This document shows, piece after piece, positions 17,091-26,626 of a stretch of DNA of 64,000 bases. The notes below the pieces were generated by a model. That model made no database searches. It was not told where the DNA came from and saw nothing but the letters and a program-made list of their open reading frames with translations. The stretch's first letter is position 1; each line of letters opens with the position of its first letter. The stretch spans positions 109,897 through 173,896 of the forward strand of contig NZ_KI912404.1 in NCBI RefSeq assembly GCF_000518245.1. Reading direction: 5' to 3'. A program made the position numbers and the translations under genes. This stretch comes from Brachyspira alvinipulli ATCC 51933 (GTDB lineage: Bacteria > Spirochaetota > Brachyspiria > Brachyspirales > Brachyspiraceae).

Positions 17091-18206
17091 TTACTCATTA
17101 GCATTTTTTTCTTTACCATTATTAAGTTTTTTATGCAAAAAACTAACTATAGATTTAAAAAGCAAAGCAAAAGCACTGAAATATATAATAGCAGAAATTA
17201 TCATCTCTATAACTTCCGGAGTAAAATCATATATCTGCATATAAAATCCGCCTACAGTAATATGTGCTATAAAAAGACCAGCAATTAATATTCCTATAGG
17301 GTGTGAAAGTCCAAGTAAAGCAATAGGGATCCCCATAAATCCTTCCTCTGCCAATATATCAACAACTTCTATATGTTTACCCATAGTTGAAAGATATAAA
17401 AGTCCTCCGCCAAGTCCAGCTAAAGCTCCTGCTATAACCATAGAAAGAATAATGTTTCTTTTTTCGTTTATACCGGCATATTTACCAGCATCTTTATTGA
17501 ATCCGCATGCTTTAAGCTCGAATCCGAATGTAGTTTTTGAAAGTATTATATACATAATTATAACTGCTATTACAGCAATTATAAATCCTCCGTTGGCATT
17601 TGAGCCTTTAAATATCATGTTTAGTCCCATTACAGGAATGATTGCAGATTCAGGTATATTCTGAGATTGATTTTTAAGCATATCATAAACTGTAAGTGTA
17701 ACAAGATAATTAACTAAATACATACCTATATAATTCATCATAATGCTTGAAATAACTTCATTAACATTGAAATGAGCTTTTAAAAATCCTGTCAAATAAG
17801 CCCAAATACCTCCTGCTATAAATGATGCAATCAAAGCTATAACCCAATGAAGAACAGGAGGAAGAAATGTACATTTTACAGCAACTAATACTGCAGCATA
17901 AGCACCTACTATAAATTGTCCCGAAGCTCCTATATTAAAAAGTCCATTTTTAAAAGCAAATCCTACAGAAAGTCCTGTAAGTATTAAAGGTGTGGCAGTG
18001 TATACAACCTGTCCCATTCCTCTAGTTCCTCCGGAAAATCCTCCTGAAAGTATTGTCATAAAAGCGGGAAAAGCATCATGAACATTACTTATAAGAAGTA
18101 TTATAAGTCCCAGAAGCAGCCCTATAACAATAGCAAGAAAAGAAGAAAATATATTAACAAATCCTTCTTTCTCTAAAATACCAGCCAATTTGTTTTTGAA
18201 ATCCAT
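17091..18206 (-). CDS. Nucleoside ABC transporter permease (YufP/NupP type)
   Basis: A 371-residue integral membrane protein with the sister-permease motifs ATPLILTGLSVGFAFKNGLFNIGASGQ and TTFGFELKACGFNKDAGKYAG, and a GALAGLGGGLLYL segment. It pairs with the permease downstream to form the membrane pore of a BMP-dependent nucleoside importer. The start is preceded by AAAGGAG. A gap of 170 bases separates it from the ATPase gene; I see no convincing promoter or terminator in that gap. Confidence 0.9.
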   Translation of the reverse strand: MDFKNKLAGILEKEGFVNIFSSFLAIVIGLLLGLIILLISNVHDAFPAFMTILSGGFSGGTRGMGQVVYTATPLILTGLSVGFAFKNGLFNIGASGQFIVGAYAAVLVAVKCTFLPPVLHWVIALIASFIAGGIWAYLTGFLKAHFNVNEVISSIMMNYIGMYLVNYLVTLTVYDMLKNQSQNIPESAIIPVMGLNMIFKGSNANGGFIIAVIAVIIMYIILSKTTFGFELKACGFNKDAGKYAGINEKRNIILSMVIAGALAGLGGGLLYLSTMGKHIEVVDILAEEGFMGIPIALLGLSHPIGILIAGLFIAHITVGGFYMQIYDFTPEVIEMIISAIIYFSAFALLFKSIVSFLHKKLNNGKEKNANE

Positions 18207-18376
18207 TAAGTACTCCTTTTATAACAATACATTATTAATAATTAAAATTTTAAAATGTTATATTCGAACCATATACAAAATAAAAAAATTTATTATTTAA
18301 TACACTAGTAATTTTATTTAATTAGTATGCTTTTTATATTTAGCAGATATCAAGTTTATTATAAACTCACTTTAAT

Positions 18377-19918
18377 TTATGCACTTCTTTTAGAACCTGC
18401 CATGTATAAACCTAATTCATTAATAGTCAAATCTTTATTATTAACATTAGCTACAATTTCACCTTCATACATAACAAGTATTCTATCGCTTAAATTCATA
18501 ACCTCATCAAGCTCCAAAGAAACAAGTAAAACAGCTTTTCCATTATCACGCTGCTTTATCAATTCTTTATGTATATATTCTATAGCTCCTACATCTAATC
18601 CTCTAGTAGGCTGAACAGCTATGAGTAAATCAGGGTTTCTGTCTATTTCTCTAGCTATTATAACTTTTTGCTGATTTCCTCCTGACATGCTTCTTGCTAT
18701 AGTTTTTGCTCCTTCTGCACTTCTTATATCAAATCTTTTTATTAATTCATTTGCATAATTTTCAATTTCTTTAAATTTTAAAAATCCTTTATTTTGGAAT
18801 CTTTCTGTAAAATATGTTTGCAATATAGTATTTTCACCTAAAGTATAATCGAGAACAAGCCCATGTTTATGTCTGTCTTCCGGAATATGTCCTATACCGC
18901 TTAATGTTTTTTTTCTTATAGATAGATTAGTAATATCTTTACCATTTAATGTAATAGTTCCGCTTGACATATCCATTAAACCTGTTAAAGCATATATAAG
19001 TTCACTTTGTCCGTTTCCATCAATACCGGCAATACATACTATCTCTCCGGCATGCACATCAAAAGAAACATTTTTAACTATATTTTTTTCACTTTTATTA
19101 TGAACAGATTTAACATTCAAATTTTTTACAGAAAGTATTATATCTTTAGGATTAGCTTCAGTTTTTTCTACAACTAAAGATACTTTTCTTCCAACCATCA
19201 TTTCTGACATTTCTTCTTTAGTAGTGCTTTTAACATCAATGGTGCCTATATATTTTCCTTTGCGAAGTACAGAACATCTGTCAGCAGCTTCTTTAATTTC
19301 ATTTAATTTATGTGTAATAAAAAGAATAGATTTGCCTTCTTTTACTAATGATTTCATTATTTTTATAAGTTCTTCAATTTCTTTAGGTGTAAGTACAGCA
19401 GTAGGTTCATCAAAAATAAGTATATTATTATTTCTATAAAGCATTTTTAAAATTTCTACCCTTTGCTGCATGCCTACAGTTAAATCGCTTATCAAAGCAT
19501 CAGGGTAAATTTCAAGCCCGTAAGTTTTACTTAATTCCATTACCCTTTTTCTTGCATCATCAACTTGAAGTATTCCATTTTTTACAGTTTCAACTCCAAG
19601 CATTATATTTTCCAAAGCAGTAAAATTATGAACAAGCTTAAAATGCTGATGCACCATACCAATACCTAAAGCATTAGCAGTATTAGGATTATCAATATTT
19701 ACTTCTTTTCCATTAACTTTAATAATACCTTCTTCCTGTTTGTATAATCCAAAAAGTACACTCATTAAAGTAGATTTTCCAGCTCCATTTTCTCCAAGCA
19801 ATGCATGTATTTCTCCACGTTTTAATTGAATAGTTATATTATCATTTGCTACTATTCCCTTAAAACGTTTAGTTATATTAAGCATTTCAACAACATATTC
19901 TGATAATTGATTTTCCAT
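18377..19918 (-). CDS. Nucleoside ABC transporter ATPase, two fused nucleotide-binding domains
   Basis: The first domain (about 1-240) has GENGAGKST, LTVGMQQRVEI as ABC signature, ILIFDEPTAVL and ITHKL. The second (about 260-500) has the altered Walker A GIDGNGQSE, the signature MSGGNQQK and a Walker B LLIAVQPTRG in which the usual glutamate is replaced by Gln-Pro, as is normal for RbsA/YufO-type proteins. It energises import by the two permeases. ATG follows AGGACTTC. A strong hairpin lies between this gene and the two lipoprotein genes upstream. Confidence 0.92.
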   Translation of the reverse strand: MENQLSEYVVEMLNITKRFKGIVANDNITIQLKRGEIHALLGENGAGKSTLMSVLFGLYKQEEGIIKVNGKEVNIDNPNTANALGIGMVHQHFKLVHNFTALENIMLGVETVKNGILQVDDARKRVMELSKTYGLEIYPDALISDLTVGMQQRVEILKMLYRNNNILIFDEPTAVLTPKEIEELIKIMKSLVKEGKSILFITHKLNEIKEAADRCSVLRKGKYIGTIDVKSTTKEEMSEMMVGRKVSLVVEKTEANPKDIILSVKNLNVKSVHNKSEKNIVKNVSFDVHAGEIVCIAGIDGNGQSELIYALTGLMDMSSGTITLNGKDITNLSIRKKTLSGIGHIPEDRHKHGLVLDYTLGENTILQTYFTERFQNKGFLKFKEIENYANELIKRFDIRSAEGAKTIARSMSGGNQQKVIIAREIDRNPDLLIAVQPTRGLDVGAIEYIHKELIKQRDNGKAVLLVSLELDEVMNLSDRILVMYEGEIVANVNNKDLTINELGLYMAGSKRSA

Positions 19919-19931
19919 ATTTAGAAGTCCT

Positions 19932-19970
19932 ATAAAAAAATAGAGATACTGTCAAAAGCAGTATCTCTAT
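19932..19970 (-). terminator. Intra-operon terminator between BMP lipoproteins and ABC ATPase
   Basis: 12-bp perfect stem ATAGAGATACTG with CAGTATCTCTAT, 7-base loop, followed on the minus strand by a T7 run. It should reduce transcription into the ATPase and permease genes. Confidence 0.9.
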
Positions 19971-19982
19971 ATATAACAAATA

Positions 19983-21056
19983 TTATTGTATAAAGTTAAC
20001 TTTTACCACATCCAAAGGCAGATAAGTAACATCCTTAATTGTTTTTTCTGTAAGAACTTCTATTTCACCGCTTACAAGTTTATTATAAATTATATCATAA
20101 TCATCTTGAGTAAATTTTTGAAATCTTGAAGTTGCCATAGGAAGTCCTACACCATGAACTTTTGCATCAAGTATTACAGATTTTCCTCCAGGGAATTTTC
20201 CATTATAAAAGTCATCTATAGCATTATAAACAGAATCTCCAAGCATTTTCATAGCAGAAGTAATAACAGTAGAAGATTCAGTACTTTGATCTATATCTAC
20301 TCCTACAACATAAGCATTATTTTGCTCAGCAGCACTCATAACAGCGTTTCCAGCACCACCTGCAGGAGCGAATATTACTTGAACACCGCTTTGATACCAA
20401 GAATTAGCTAAAGTCTGATTTTCAGGAGTAGGGTCGAAGTTTCCTAAATAAGTATAATTTGCTACTATTCCTCCAAGAGGTAAATTTAACTCTTTAGCAG
20501 CATAATTTGCACCTTGTAAAAAACCGTATCCAAATCTCATAACAGCAGGAACAGCCATACCAGCCATAACACCTAAATTAGTAAATCCTTCTTTTACTAT
20601 AGCATATCCAGCTAAAAATCCTGCCTGCTCTTCAGCATAAAGTACAGAATAAACATTTGTTTCTATTCTAAAATCACTGTAAGTACCATCTTGAGGTGTA
20701 CCGTCTAAAAGTACAAAATTTACATCAGGATGAGTATCTTGAGCCTTATAAACAGCAGGTTCAAATAAATAACCAGGTGTTACTATTAATTTTGCTCCAG
20801 CAGCAACTGCTAAATCTATAGCATCAATGTATGCATCTGTGTTTTTTTGAGCAGGCTGATAATATTTATGCGATATATTTTTTTCTAGTGCATATTTAGT
20901 TAAGCCTTCCCATGAACCTTGATTGAATGCTCTGTCATCTATAGTACTAACATCTGTAATTAATGCCAGTTCATATCCTCCAGACTTTCTATTTTTTCCG
21001 CCGCATGAAATAATAAATATTATTAAAATAGCAGTTAAAATAAGATTTTTTTTCAT
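19983..21056 (-). CDS. BMP-family (PnrA/TmpC-like) nucleoside-binding lipoprotein 2
   Basis: Lipobox IISC at residue 18. The mature protein follows the PnrA/BmpA family: ALITDVSTIDDRAFNQGSWEG, LIVTPGYLFEPAVYKAQDTHP, EEQAGFLAGYAIVKEG, IFAPAGGAGNAVMSAAEQN and VVGVDIDQS. These are periplasmic purine-nucleoside receptors in spirochaetes such as Treponema and Borrelia. It is about 60% identical by eye to the neighbouring lipoprotein at 21097, a tandem duplication. Different residues around the binding cleft (AGMAVPAVMRFG here against GGVDHPAVIRFG) suggest a different ligand preference. Confidence 0.93.
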   Translation of the reverse strand: MKKNLILTAILIIFIISCGGKNRKSGGYELALITDVSTIDDRAFNQGSWEGLTKYALEKNISHKYYQPAQKNTDAYIDAIDLAVAAGAKLIVTPGYLFEPAVYKAQDTHPDVNFVLLDGTPQDGTYSDFRIETNVYSVLYAEEQAGFLAGYAIVKEGFTNLGVMAGMAVPAVMRFGYGFLQGANYAAKELNLPLGGIVANYTYLGNFDPTPENQTLANSWYQSGVQVIFAPAGGAGNAVMSAAEQNNAYVVGVDIDQSTESSTVITSAMKMLGDSVYNAIDDFYNGKFPGGKSVILDAKVHGVGLPMATSRFQKFTQDDYDIIYNKLVSGEIEVLTEKTIKDVTYLPLDVVKVNFIQ

Positions 21057-21096
21057 GTTATCTCCTTTATTTAAATTAATTATTTATTTTTATTAA

Positions 21097-22182
21097 TTAT
21101 TCAATATATTCTACTTTTACAATATCAAGAGGAAGTTCATTTATATTTGTAACATCTTCACCTGTTAAAATTTTTATTTTATCTCCTACAAGCTGATTAT
21201 ATATATAATTATAATTATCTTCTGTAAAAACATTAAATTTTGAAGTTTTCATAGGTAAGCCTATTCCATTAACTTTTGCATCTAATATTATGTTTTGTCC
21301 ACCATAAAAATTATTATTATAATATGAAGCAACAGCATTATAAACAGATTCTCTTATCATCTTCATAGCAGAAGTAATAACTGTAGGTGATTCAAAACTT
21401 TGGTCAACATCCACTCCTACAACTAAACCATTGTTGCTTTCAGCAGCACGCATAACAGAATGAGTTGCAGCACCTGCCGGAGCAAATATAACCTTTACGC
21501 CACTTTGATACCAAGAAGCAGCCAAATCTTGGTTTGCTGGTGTATCATCATAATTGCCAGTATATGTATATTTTATATTTAGCGAGCCTTTTGGAATTTC
21601 TAATTCTTTAGCAGCATAATCAGCACCTTGAATAAATCCATATCCGAATCTTATAACTGCAGGATGATCAACTCCTCCCATAACGCCTAAATTAGTATAA
21701 CCTTCTTTTACAACAGCATATCCTGCTAAAAAACCTGCTTCTTCTTCAGCATAAAGAATAGCAATTGAGTTTTCTCCGGTTTTATAATTTGTATAAGTTC
21801 CGTCCTGAGGAGTACCGTCTATTAATATAAAATGCACATTAGTATATATATCCTGTGCTTTATAAACAACAGATTCAAACATATATCCTGGTGTTACTAT
21901 TAATTTAGCACCTCCTGCAACCGCAAGTTCTACTGTATTCATATAAGAATTAAAATCTTTATCAGGTACTCTGTAGTATTTATGAGTTATGCCGTTTTTT
22001 TCTGCATATTCTTTGACACCTTCCCAAGAACTTTGATTAAAGGATTTATCATTTAGAGGACCTAAATCTATTAAAACTCCTATTTCAAAACCTGTTGGTG
22101 CTTCATTCTTATTATTTCCGCAAGAAAATAAAAATATTGAAGCTGCTGCAATAATAAATAAAATAATAATTTTGTTATACAT
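21097..22182 (-). CDS. BMP-family (PnrA/TmpC-like) nucleoside-binding lipoprotein 1
   Basis: Lipobox LFSC at residue 21. Same family as its neighbour: VLIDLGPLNDKSFNQSSWEG, LIVTPGYMFESVVYKAQD, EEEAGFLAGYAVVKEGYTNLG, VIFAPAGAATHSVMRAAE and VGVDVDQSFES. It should bind nucleosides in the periplasm and deliver them to the permeases encoded downstream. It starts 10 bases after the phosphorylase stop, so salvage enzyme and receptor are made from one message. Two receptors for one transporter would widen the substrate range. Confidence 0.93.
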   Translation of the reverse strand: MYNKIIILFIIAAASIFLFSCGNNKNEAPTGFEIGVLIDLGPLNDKSFNQSSWEGVKEYAEKNGITHKYYRVPDKDFNSYMNTVELAVAGGAKLIVTPGYMFESVVYKAQDIYTNVHFILIDGTPQDGTYTNYKTGENSIAILYAEEEAGFLAGYAVVKEGYTNLGVMGGVDHPAVIRFGYGFIQGADYAAKELEIPKGSLNIKYTYTGNYDDTPANQDLAASWYQSGVKVIFAPAGAATHSVMRAAESNNGLVVGVDVDQSFESPTVITSAMKMIRESVYNAVASYYNNNFYGGQNIILDAKVNGIGLPMKTSKFNVFTEDNYNYIYNQLVGDKIKILTGEDVTNINELPLDIVKVEYIE

Positions 22183-22191
22183 TTTTTACCC

Positions 22192-22980
22192 CTACTTATT
22201 ATATTTATATATTTTATCATTATTTATTAAAATTTTAACAGATTCAATAACAAAATTTATAGCATCTTCAATTGTATTTTCGTTATTATTTTTTTTATGT
22301 TCATGATTATGAAGAACAAACATAGCAGCACCAGTACGTACATTTTTAGCAGCCCCTACAGCAAAAAATGTTGCAGATTCCATTTCTGAAGCTAAACATC
22401 CTGTTTTTATATAGCTTTCATATTTATATATTAATTCTTTGTCTACAGCCATATTTTCAGGATTATGCTGAGCATAAAGAGCATCCTTACATTGAACAAC
22501 ACCTATATGTGTTTTTAATTTAGTTTTCTTAGTGGATTCTATCATAGCTTCCAATACGTCAATATTAGGTACGCATGGAAATTCTTTAGGTATATAATTA
22601 TCCATAGTGCCGCCCATTTTTACAGCACCATTAACTACAATAATGTCTCCAGCATTTACATCACTATTCATTCCTCCGCAGGTACCAATTCTTATAAACG
22701 TATCTGCTCCAATTTTGATAAGTTCTTCTAAGGCTATAGCGGTAGAAGGGCCTCCAATACCATGAGAAACTACAGAAACTTTTATATCATTTATATATCC
22801 GGTATAAGTTACGTATTCTCTATAATCAGCCATTAATTTTGCATTATTTAATTTGTTTGCTATTAGAACACATCTTTTAGGATCCCCAGGCATTATAACA
22901 TATTTACCTACATCTCCTTTTTTTAATTTTAAATGATGAACAAGATTATAATTTTCTTGATAATAAGCCTTTGGAAACAT
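22192..22980 (-). CDS. udp: Uridine phosphorylase-like nucleoside phosphorylase
   Basis: NP-1 family: YVIMPGDPKRCVLIAN, ADYREYVTYTG, HGIGGPSTAIALEELIKIGADTF, RIGTCGG and the EMESATFFAVGA ribose-binding motif, which is closer to Udp (EMESAT) than to PNP. It cleaves a pyrimidine or purine nucleoside with phosphate, yielding (deoxy)ribose 1-phosphate. Together with deoC upstream this gives deoxynucleoside catabolism. The substrate cannot be fixed from sequence alone. The upstream neighbour is a paralogue with a frameshift. Confidence 0.82.
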   Translation of the reverse strand: MFPKAYYQENYNLVHHLKLKKGDVGKYVIMPGDPKRCVLIANKLNNAKLMADYREYVTYTGYINDIKVSVVSHGIGGPSTAIALEELIKIGADTFIRIGTCGGMNSDVNAGDIIVVNGAVKMGGTMDNYIPKEFPCVPNIDVLEAMIESTKKTKLKTHIGVVQCKDALYAQHNPENMAVDKELIYKYESYIKTGCLASEMESATFFAVGAAKNVRTGAAMFVLHNHEHKKNNNENTIEDAINFVIESVKILINNDKIYKYNK

Positions 22981-23000
22981 TATTTATCCTCTATTATTAA

Positions 23001-23815
23001 TCATCTTTTATTATCTTTTTCATTTAATAATACTACAGCTTCTAATGCTGTTAATATCATATTTTCTATATTGTCGCTGTATTGTAAACGTGTATCCATT
23101 CTATCTATCATTGTATTTTCGACAATATGCATTATTCCTCCAGCTCTAACTTTTCTTAAAGAAGCACATGCAAATATGGAAGCACATTCCATTTCTGATG
23201 CTATTGCTCCGCATAATGTATAATATTTAAGGTTGTTTTCAAACTTTTCTCTGAAAAATGAATTTTGAGGTTCAAGTTCTCCGTAAAAACAATCTTTACT
23301 ATGAACTACGCCTATATGATAATTATGCTTTCTCTTTTTTGCGGCATCTCTTAAAGCAAATACTATATCTGTATTAGCAATTGCAGGATATTCTATAGGT
23401 ATATATTCTTTTGAAGTTCCTTCATCTCTTATGGCAGCCTGTGCTATAGCTAAATCATTAGGTTTTACTTTTAAGCTAAGTCCTCCGGCAGTACCTACAT
23501 GTATAAATGTGTCAGCACCTACTTCTATAAGTTCTTCTACAGCTATTGAGGCAGAAGGTCCTCCTATTCCTGTAGAAGTTACAGATACATCAACATTTTT
23601 ATATTTGCCTGTTGCTGTAACATATTCTCTGTAATCAGCTTTTAATTCAACATCATTTAAAAATTCTGCTATATATTTTACTCTTTTAGGATCTCCTGGA
23701 AGAAAAGTACATATTTGGCAACATCACCTTTTTTTAATTTAGTGTGATACTTAAGAAGTCCTTTTTGAAAAGCGTCTTCATCATAAAATGGCATTGGATC
23801 TTTGACTTCTTCCAT
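23001..23815 (-). pseudogene. Second nucleoside phosphorylase (Udp/DeoD-like), frameshifted near the N terminus
   Basis: The first 38 or so codons from ATG 23815 (MEEVKDPMPFYDEDAF, then LKKGDVAKYVL) are in one frame; from PGDPKRVKYIAEFLND onward the protein continues in another frame to a TGA at 23001. The junction is at 23700-23706, where GTACTTTTCTTCCAG carries two bases too many (or one too few) compared with the intact paralogue. The remainder is a full phosphorylase with TGIGGPSASIAVEELIEVG, HVGTAGG and EMECASIFA. The EMECAS motif differs from EMESAT in the neighbour, suggesting a different substrate when intact. It is not a simple homopolymer error of one base. Confidence 0.8.
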
Positions 23816-23866
23816 AGTTTCTATAACTCCTAACAAATAATATAATTAACTTTTAATTCAGTTATT

Positions 23867-24520
23867 TTATTGTTTCTGCGATTTTACTATGGCAATTCCG
23901 CTGCTTGTTCCGATTCTGCTTGCACCAGCATCAATCATTTTTAAAGCATCCTCATAAGTTTTTATTCCGCCTGATGCTTTAATTTTTACTTCTTTGCCTA
24001 CAGCACCATGCATAAGTTTTATGTCATGTTCTGTAGCACCTCCATTAAAAAATCCAGTGGAAGTTTTAACAAAATTTGCTCCGCATTCTTTGGCTATTTT
24101 ACATGCTAAAACTTTTTCTTCATCTGTAAGAAGAGATGTTTCTATAATAACTTTTAAAACACTTGCAGAACATGCATCGCGTACTTTTTTTATATCACGT
24201 TCAAATAAATCTATTTTTTTGCTTTTTAAAAATCCAATATTCATAACCATATCTATTTCATCAGCCCCACTGTCTACAGCAAATTTGGCCTCATAAGCCT
24301 TTGCTTCTTTCATCATAGCACCAAGCGGAAATCCTACTACAGAACAAACTTTTACATTAGAATGAATTAAAAAATTATAAGCTACATTAACATAAGCAGA
24401 GTTTACACATACAGAATGAAATCCGTATTCCTTTGCTTCTATACATAACTTTCTTATTTCTTCTATTGTTGCTTCTGGTTTTAACATGGTATGATCGATT
24501 AATTTACTTATATTATTCAT
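23867..24520 (-). CDS. deoC: Deoxyribose-phosphate aldolase (DeoC)
   Basis: DeoC splits 2-deoxyribose 5-phosphate into glyceraldehyde 3-phosphate and acetaldehyde. The family motifs are present: IDHTMLKPEAT, CVNSAYV, VCSVVGFPLGAM, DEIDMVMNIG, LKVIIETSLL, FVKTSTGF with the Schiff-base lysine, and VKIKASGGIKT. Its 217 residues match the short bacterial type. It is the first gene of the nucleoside operon and carries the operon promoter. Phosphopentomutase (deoB), which is needed to link it to the phosphorylases, is not in the window. Confidence 0.96.
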   Translation of the reverse strand: MNNISKLIDHTMLKPEATIEEIRKLCIEAKEYGFHSVCVNSAYVNVAYNFLIHSNVKVCSVVGFPLGAMMKEAKAYEAKFAVDSGADEIDMVMNIGFLKSKKIDLFERDIKKVRDACSASVLKVIIETSLLTDEEKVLACKIAKECGANFVKTSTGFFNGGATEHDIKLMHGAVGKEVKIKASGGIKTYEDALKMIDAGASRIGTSSGIAIVKSQKQ

Positions 24521-24542
24521 TTTATATACCTCATACTATTAT

Positions 24543-24570
24543 ATGATATAGAATATTTATAATTTGTCAA
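24543..24570 (-). promoter_or_regulatory. Promoter of the deoC nucleoside operon
   Basis: Minus strand TTGACA, 16 bases, TATCAT, 23 bases before the deoC start. The 180 bases between deoC and the divergent M20 pseudogene also carry a TATAAT-rich stretch that could serve the plus strand. Confidence 0.65.
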
Positions 24571-24699
24571 ATTTTATAATTATGAAATTTCGATATAATT
24601 TAATGACTTATATATTATTTTTTTATTACAAATGATATTTTGTTATAATATTATTGTATGATATAATTTTAATAGTATCTCATTATAAGGTATAAAAAT

Positions 24700-25840
24700 A
24701 TGGATTATAAAAAATTAAATGATATCATAGTCTCTATGAGAAGAGATTTGCATAAAATACCAGAAGTAGGAACAGATCTTCCTCAAACAAAAGAATATGT
24801 AATAAATAAATTAAAAGAATTAGGTATTGATTATAAAGAGTCATCAATAGATTCAGGGCTTGTATGCGATATAGGAGATTTGAACAGTAATAATATAGCT
24901 GCTATAAGGGCTGATATGGATGCATTGCCTATAAAGGAGGAAACAGATTTTGAATATGCATCTAAGAACGGAAATATGCATGCTTGCGGACATGATGTGC
25001 ATACAGCCTGTCTTTTAGGAGCAGCATATTATTTACTTGAAAATAAGTCAAGATTAAAGGGTAGAGTAAGATTGATTTGAGGAATTAGCAAGAGGGGCAC
25101 ATAATATGCTTAATTCCAAATTATTAGACGGAGTTAATGCCATAATAGGAACACATGTAGGTACTTTAGCATCAAATGTTCCTAGCGGAGAGTTTGTGAT
25201 TCAGGATGGGGCTTTAATGGCTTCTAATGATAGGATATTTATTAAAGTTATAGGAAAAGGCTCTCATGGTGCTTATCCTCATTTATCTGCAGATCCAATA
25301 TTAACTGCAAGTCAAATAATACAGGCAATATATAATATAAAAAGCAGAGAAATATTGGCAACAGATCCTATAATTATTTCGATATGCATGGTTCATGGCG
25401 GAAGTCAGTATAATATAATACCTTCAGAAGTAAATATAGAAGGAACTTTCAGAACTTTTAGTGAACAAAATAGATCATATATAACAGAAAGAATAAAAGA
25501 AATAGCAGAATCTATTGCTGTTTCTAACAGAGCTAAAGCAGAAGTTGTAATAAAACGCAGAGGAGCGCCTGTTATTAACGATGTAAAAATAGTAAAACAA
25601 TTAAATGAAGTTTGTGATGAATTAGGATTTAGAAAACATAATAATCATGTTTTATCTATGGCGGGAGAAGATTTTGCTGATTATCTTGAAACAATTAAAG
25701 GTTCATTTATATTCTTTTCTACAATGACAGAAAAAAATATAGCTCATCATAATAGTAAATTTGAAGTAGATGAATCTAAATTGTATCAGCCTTCCGTTTT
25801 GATGAGTGAATGGGCTATAAAATATTTAAGTGAATTTTAA
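24700..25840 (+). pseudogene. M20-family amidohydrolase, broken by a small deletion
   Basis: The N-terminal frame has RRDLHKIPEVG, IRADMDALPIKEET and NMHACGHDVHTA, then stops at TGA 25078-25080 right after GRVRLI. The C-terminal frame resumes with EELARGAHNM and runs to MAGEDFADYL and the end. Compared with the intact paralogue at 14913-16103 (RFLFQAGEEIG), about 11 bases covering the codons for F-Q/E-P-A are missing, which removes the residues before the catalytic Glu-Glu and shifts the frame. This is not a homopolymer effect, so the gene is genuinely disrupted unless an assembly slip occurred. Confidence 0.85.
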
Positions 25841-25845
25841 TATTA

Positions 25846-26355
25846 TTATTCATCATCAAATATAGGTTTTTCGATGATTTCTATTGTTTTGTTTAATTTG
25901 TCTGCTTTTCCAAAATAAGCATGTACATAAGGAATGGATACCACATTTCCATTTTCTTTTAATTTGATATCAAATACATAATTGGAAGGCAGACTATAAA
26001 CATCAACGATTTCTCCATATAAATTATTATCTAGATCTATGACTTTATATCCTATAATTTCTGCCTCATAAAATGTATCATCATCAAGTTCCGGAAGATA
26101 TGAAGAATCTACAAATATATCTAATCCTATCATTTCTTTTGCTTTTTCTATAGAGTCTATATTTTCAATAGCCAAAACAAAAGCTTTATTTTTCTTTTTA
26201 ACATTTAGAAGATTAAATGTTTCATTATTAATAATAATAGGTATATTTTTGTTTAAAACAGGAAGAGAGGTGAAATAACTTTTATCAGCAAAAGCTATTT
26301 CAACCTCTCCTTTTAAACCATGTATACCTGTGATTCTTGCATAAAAAATAATCAA
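25846..26355 (-). CDS. rimM: Ribosome maturation factor RimM
   Basis: RimM assists maturation of the 30S head near S19. The N-terminal domain begins YARITGIHGLKGEVEIAF, the typical I-x-x-x-H-G-L-K-G-E-V signature; the C-terminal PRC-barrel starts near DDTFYEAEIIGYKVID and ends with DIKLKENGNVVSIPYVHAYF. 169 residues is normal. The start overlaps the khpA stop by 4 bases (ATGA). trmD, which usually follows rimM, is absent here: the next gene is a convergent pseudogene. Confidence 0.93.
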   Translation of the reverse strand: MIIFYARITGIHGLKGEVEIAFADKSYFTSLPVLNKNIPIIINNETFNLLNVKKKNKAFVLAIENIDSIEKAKEMIGLDIFVDSSYLPELDDDTFYEAEIIGYKVIDLDNNLYGEIVDVYSLPSNYVFDIKLKENGNVVSIPYVHAYFGKADKLNKTIEIIEKPIFDDE

Positions 26356-26594
26356 TTGTCAATAATCTCAAGCATTACACGTTTACCACTTTTCATGGAA
26401 GCTGCAAAAAGAATAGTGCGTAATGCATGAGCAATACGACCTCTTTTACCTATAATTTTACCTATGTCGCTTTGGTTTACTTTCAATTCCAGAATCGTAC
26501 TCTTCTCACCCTCAATAACTTTAACACTTACACCTTCAGGCTCATCTACCAACTTTTTAGCCAAATACTCAATAAGCTCTTTTTCTTCCGTCAT
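26352..26594 (-). CDS. khpA: KH-domain RNA-binding protein KhpA
   Basis: An 80-residue single KH domain with the GxxG loop in IGKIIGKRGRIAHALRTIL (about residues 45-63). In Gram-positive bacteria and spirochaetes KhpA sits between rpsP and rimM, as here, and with KhpB binds many RNAs. AGGAG stands 7 bases before ATG. Confidence 0.93.
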   Translation of the reverse strand: MTEEKELIEYLAKKLVDEPEGVSVKVIEGEKSTILELKVNQSDIGKIIGKRGRIAHALRTILFAASMKSGKRVMLEIIDN

Positions 26595-26626
26595 AGCACA
26601 CTCCTTTATATATTATAAGACGTAAA

